Shown: piece after piece, positions 5,409 through 5,647 of the stretch | Layout: each line of letters starts with the position of its first letter | Numbering within the stretch: the first letter of the stretch is position 1 | Assembly (NCBI GenBank): GCA_945861315.1 | Contig: CAMAUB010000097.1 | Location: forward strand, 1 to 5,647 | Reading direction: 5' to 3' | Source: Chlamydia trachomatis | GTDB taxonomy: Bacteria > Chlamydiota > Chlamydiia > Chlamydiales > JAAKFR01 | Length of the DNA stretch: 5,647 nucleotides | Notes under the pieces: generated by a model | Seen by the model: only the letters and a program-made list of their open reading frames with translations | What the model was told of the DNA's origin: nothing | Databases searched by the model: none | Translations under genes and position numbers: made by a program

Positions 5409-5547
5409 GAAGGCTTTGAAATTTGCAGCTTATAGCCCGTCCAAAAATAACTCTCATATACCCAAACAACTTGAAAAGTCGGATTTGGGCTTGAACCTAG
5501 AAACGGCGATTCGAGATGGCAAAGTGGTGCAAGATTTTGACCCATAA
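5386..5547 (+). pseudogene. C-terminal gene remnant without a start, ending in a long inverted repeat
   Basis: The plus-strand frame is open from just after a TAA (5383-5385) to a TAA at 5545-5547 and encodes 53 protein-like residues rich in lysine, glutamate, leucine and asparagine, ending in AIRDGKVVQDFDP. The opposite strand gives a tryptophan-, tyrosine- and cysteine-rich translation typical of the antisense of a real gene. No ATG or GTG occurs early; a TTG at 5416 is the only possible start and has poor Shine-Dalgarno spacing. I therefore read it as the 3' end of a gene whose 5' part is lost. The last 13 codons lie in the left arm of the inverted repeat, and the right arm encodes IRDGKVVQDFD again on the minus strand. 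The family is unknown; a transposase tail is one possibility. Confidence 0.35.
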
Positions 5548-5647
5548 TCACATAGGACAGTGGACCCCTTCACCATTTGGAAATGTGTGTCCACTGACCT
5601 ATGTGATTCTGAATCAAAATCTTGCACCACTTTGCCATCTCGAATCG
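5507..5647. repeat. long imperfect palindrome with 59-base arms, reaching the window edge
   Basis: The left arm (5507-5565) and right arm (5589-5647) are reverse complements at 55 of 59 positions, around a 23-base centre (5566-5588). The outer 34 pairs (5507-5540 with 5614-5647) are perfect. The mismatches fall at 5541, 5542, 5545 and 5557 in the inner part. The right arm continues to the last base of the window, so the true length is unknown. No U tract follows on either strand. The differences between the arms argue against a simple fold-back artefact. Tail-to-tail gene copies, a small inverted-repeat element, or facing insertion-sequence ends are possible. Confidence 0.92.

Noticed and set aside
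5342..5551. Minus-strand 69-codon frame (GTG start) that overlaps the 136-residue gene by ATGA
   Set aside because: Its translation is rich in Trp, Tyr, Cys and Pro, as expected for the antisense of the coding-like plus-strand frame at 5386-5547. It also has no recognisable motif. The stop-start overlap is probably chance.
5507..5647. Inverted repeat as a transcription terminator or a CRISPR-type repeat
   Set aside because: The stem is far too long for a terminator and no U tract follows on either visible side. There is only one pair of arms, with no repeat-spacer periodicity.

Overview
The window looks like a piece of a Chlamydiota genome, most likely a Chlamydia-like (environmental) lineage rather than Chlamydiaceae. 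The strongest evidence is MurB: its motifs (KGSN-LFDD-GFDGLV, SAGC-FRNP, a short C-terminus ending near IRYIP) match chlamydial MurB as I remember it. A ytqB-type methyltransferase, murB and nusB also lie together, a grouping I recall from Chlamydia trachomatis. There is also a four-helix hydrophobic protein resembling inclusion-membrane proteins. The assignment rests on memory and was not checked by search.

Layout. Positions 1-164 hold a possible 3' end of an upstream gene, a weak terminator-like hairpin and a spacer with short repeats. On the plus strand, a 338-residue predicted membrane protein (165-1181) overlaps by 4 bases (TTGA) a TTG-started SAM-dependent methyltransferase of the YtqB/MnmM family (1178-1735). 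Facing them on the minus strand, and read from high to low coordinates, is a compact cluster: a 136-residue unknown protein (5345-4935), nusB (4869-4471), murB (4520-3639), a PHP-domain phosphoesterase (3652-2858), folC (2880-1855) and tRNA-Val(GAC) (1799-1726). nusB/murB, murB/PHP and PHP/folC all overlap, so the last four protein genes are probably one translationally coupled operon. The tRNA 3' end is antisense to the last codons of the methyltransferase gene.

Right edge. Positions 5507-5647 form a very long inverted repeat: 59-base arms, 55 of 59 positions paired, the outer 34 perfect, running into the window edge. The left arm is the end of a coding-like plus-strand frame with no usable start (5386-5547). 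The right arm encodes nearly the same residues on the minus strand. This looks like two related gene 3' ends placed tail to tail, perhaps mobile-element debris or a duplicated gene end. It is the least explained part of the window.

Functionally the cluster mixes housekeeping roles: rRNA transcription antitermination (NusB), peptidoglycan precursor synthesis (MurB), nucleotide or RNA-end metabolism (PHP), folate activation (FolC), wobble-base tRNA modification (MnmM-like) and a tRNA. I see no defence system, CRISPR array or intact mobile element.
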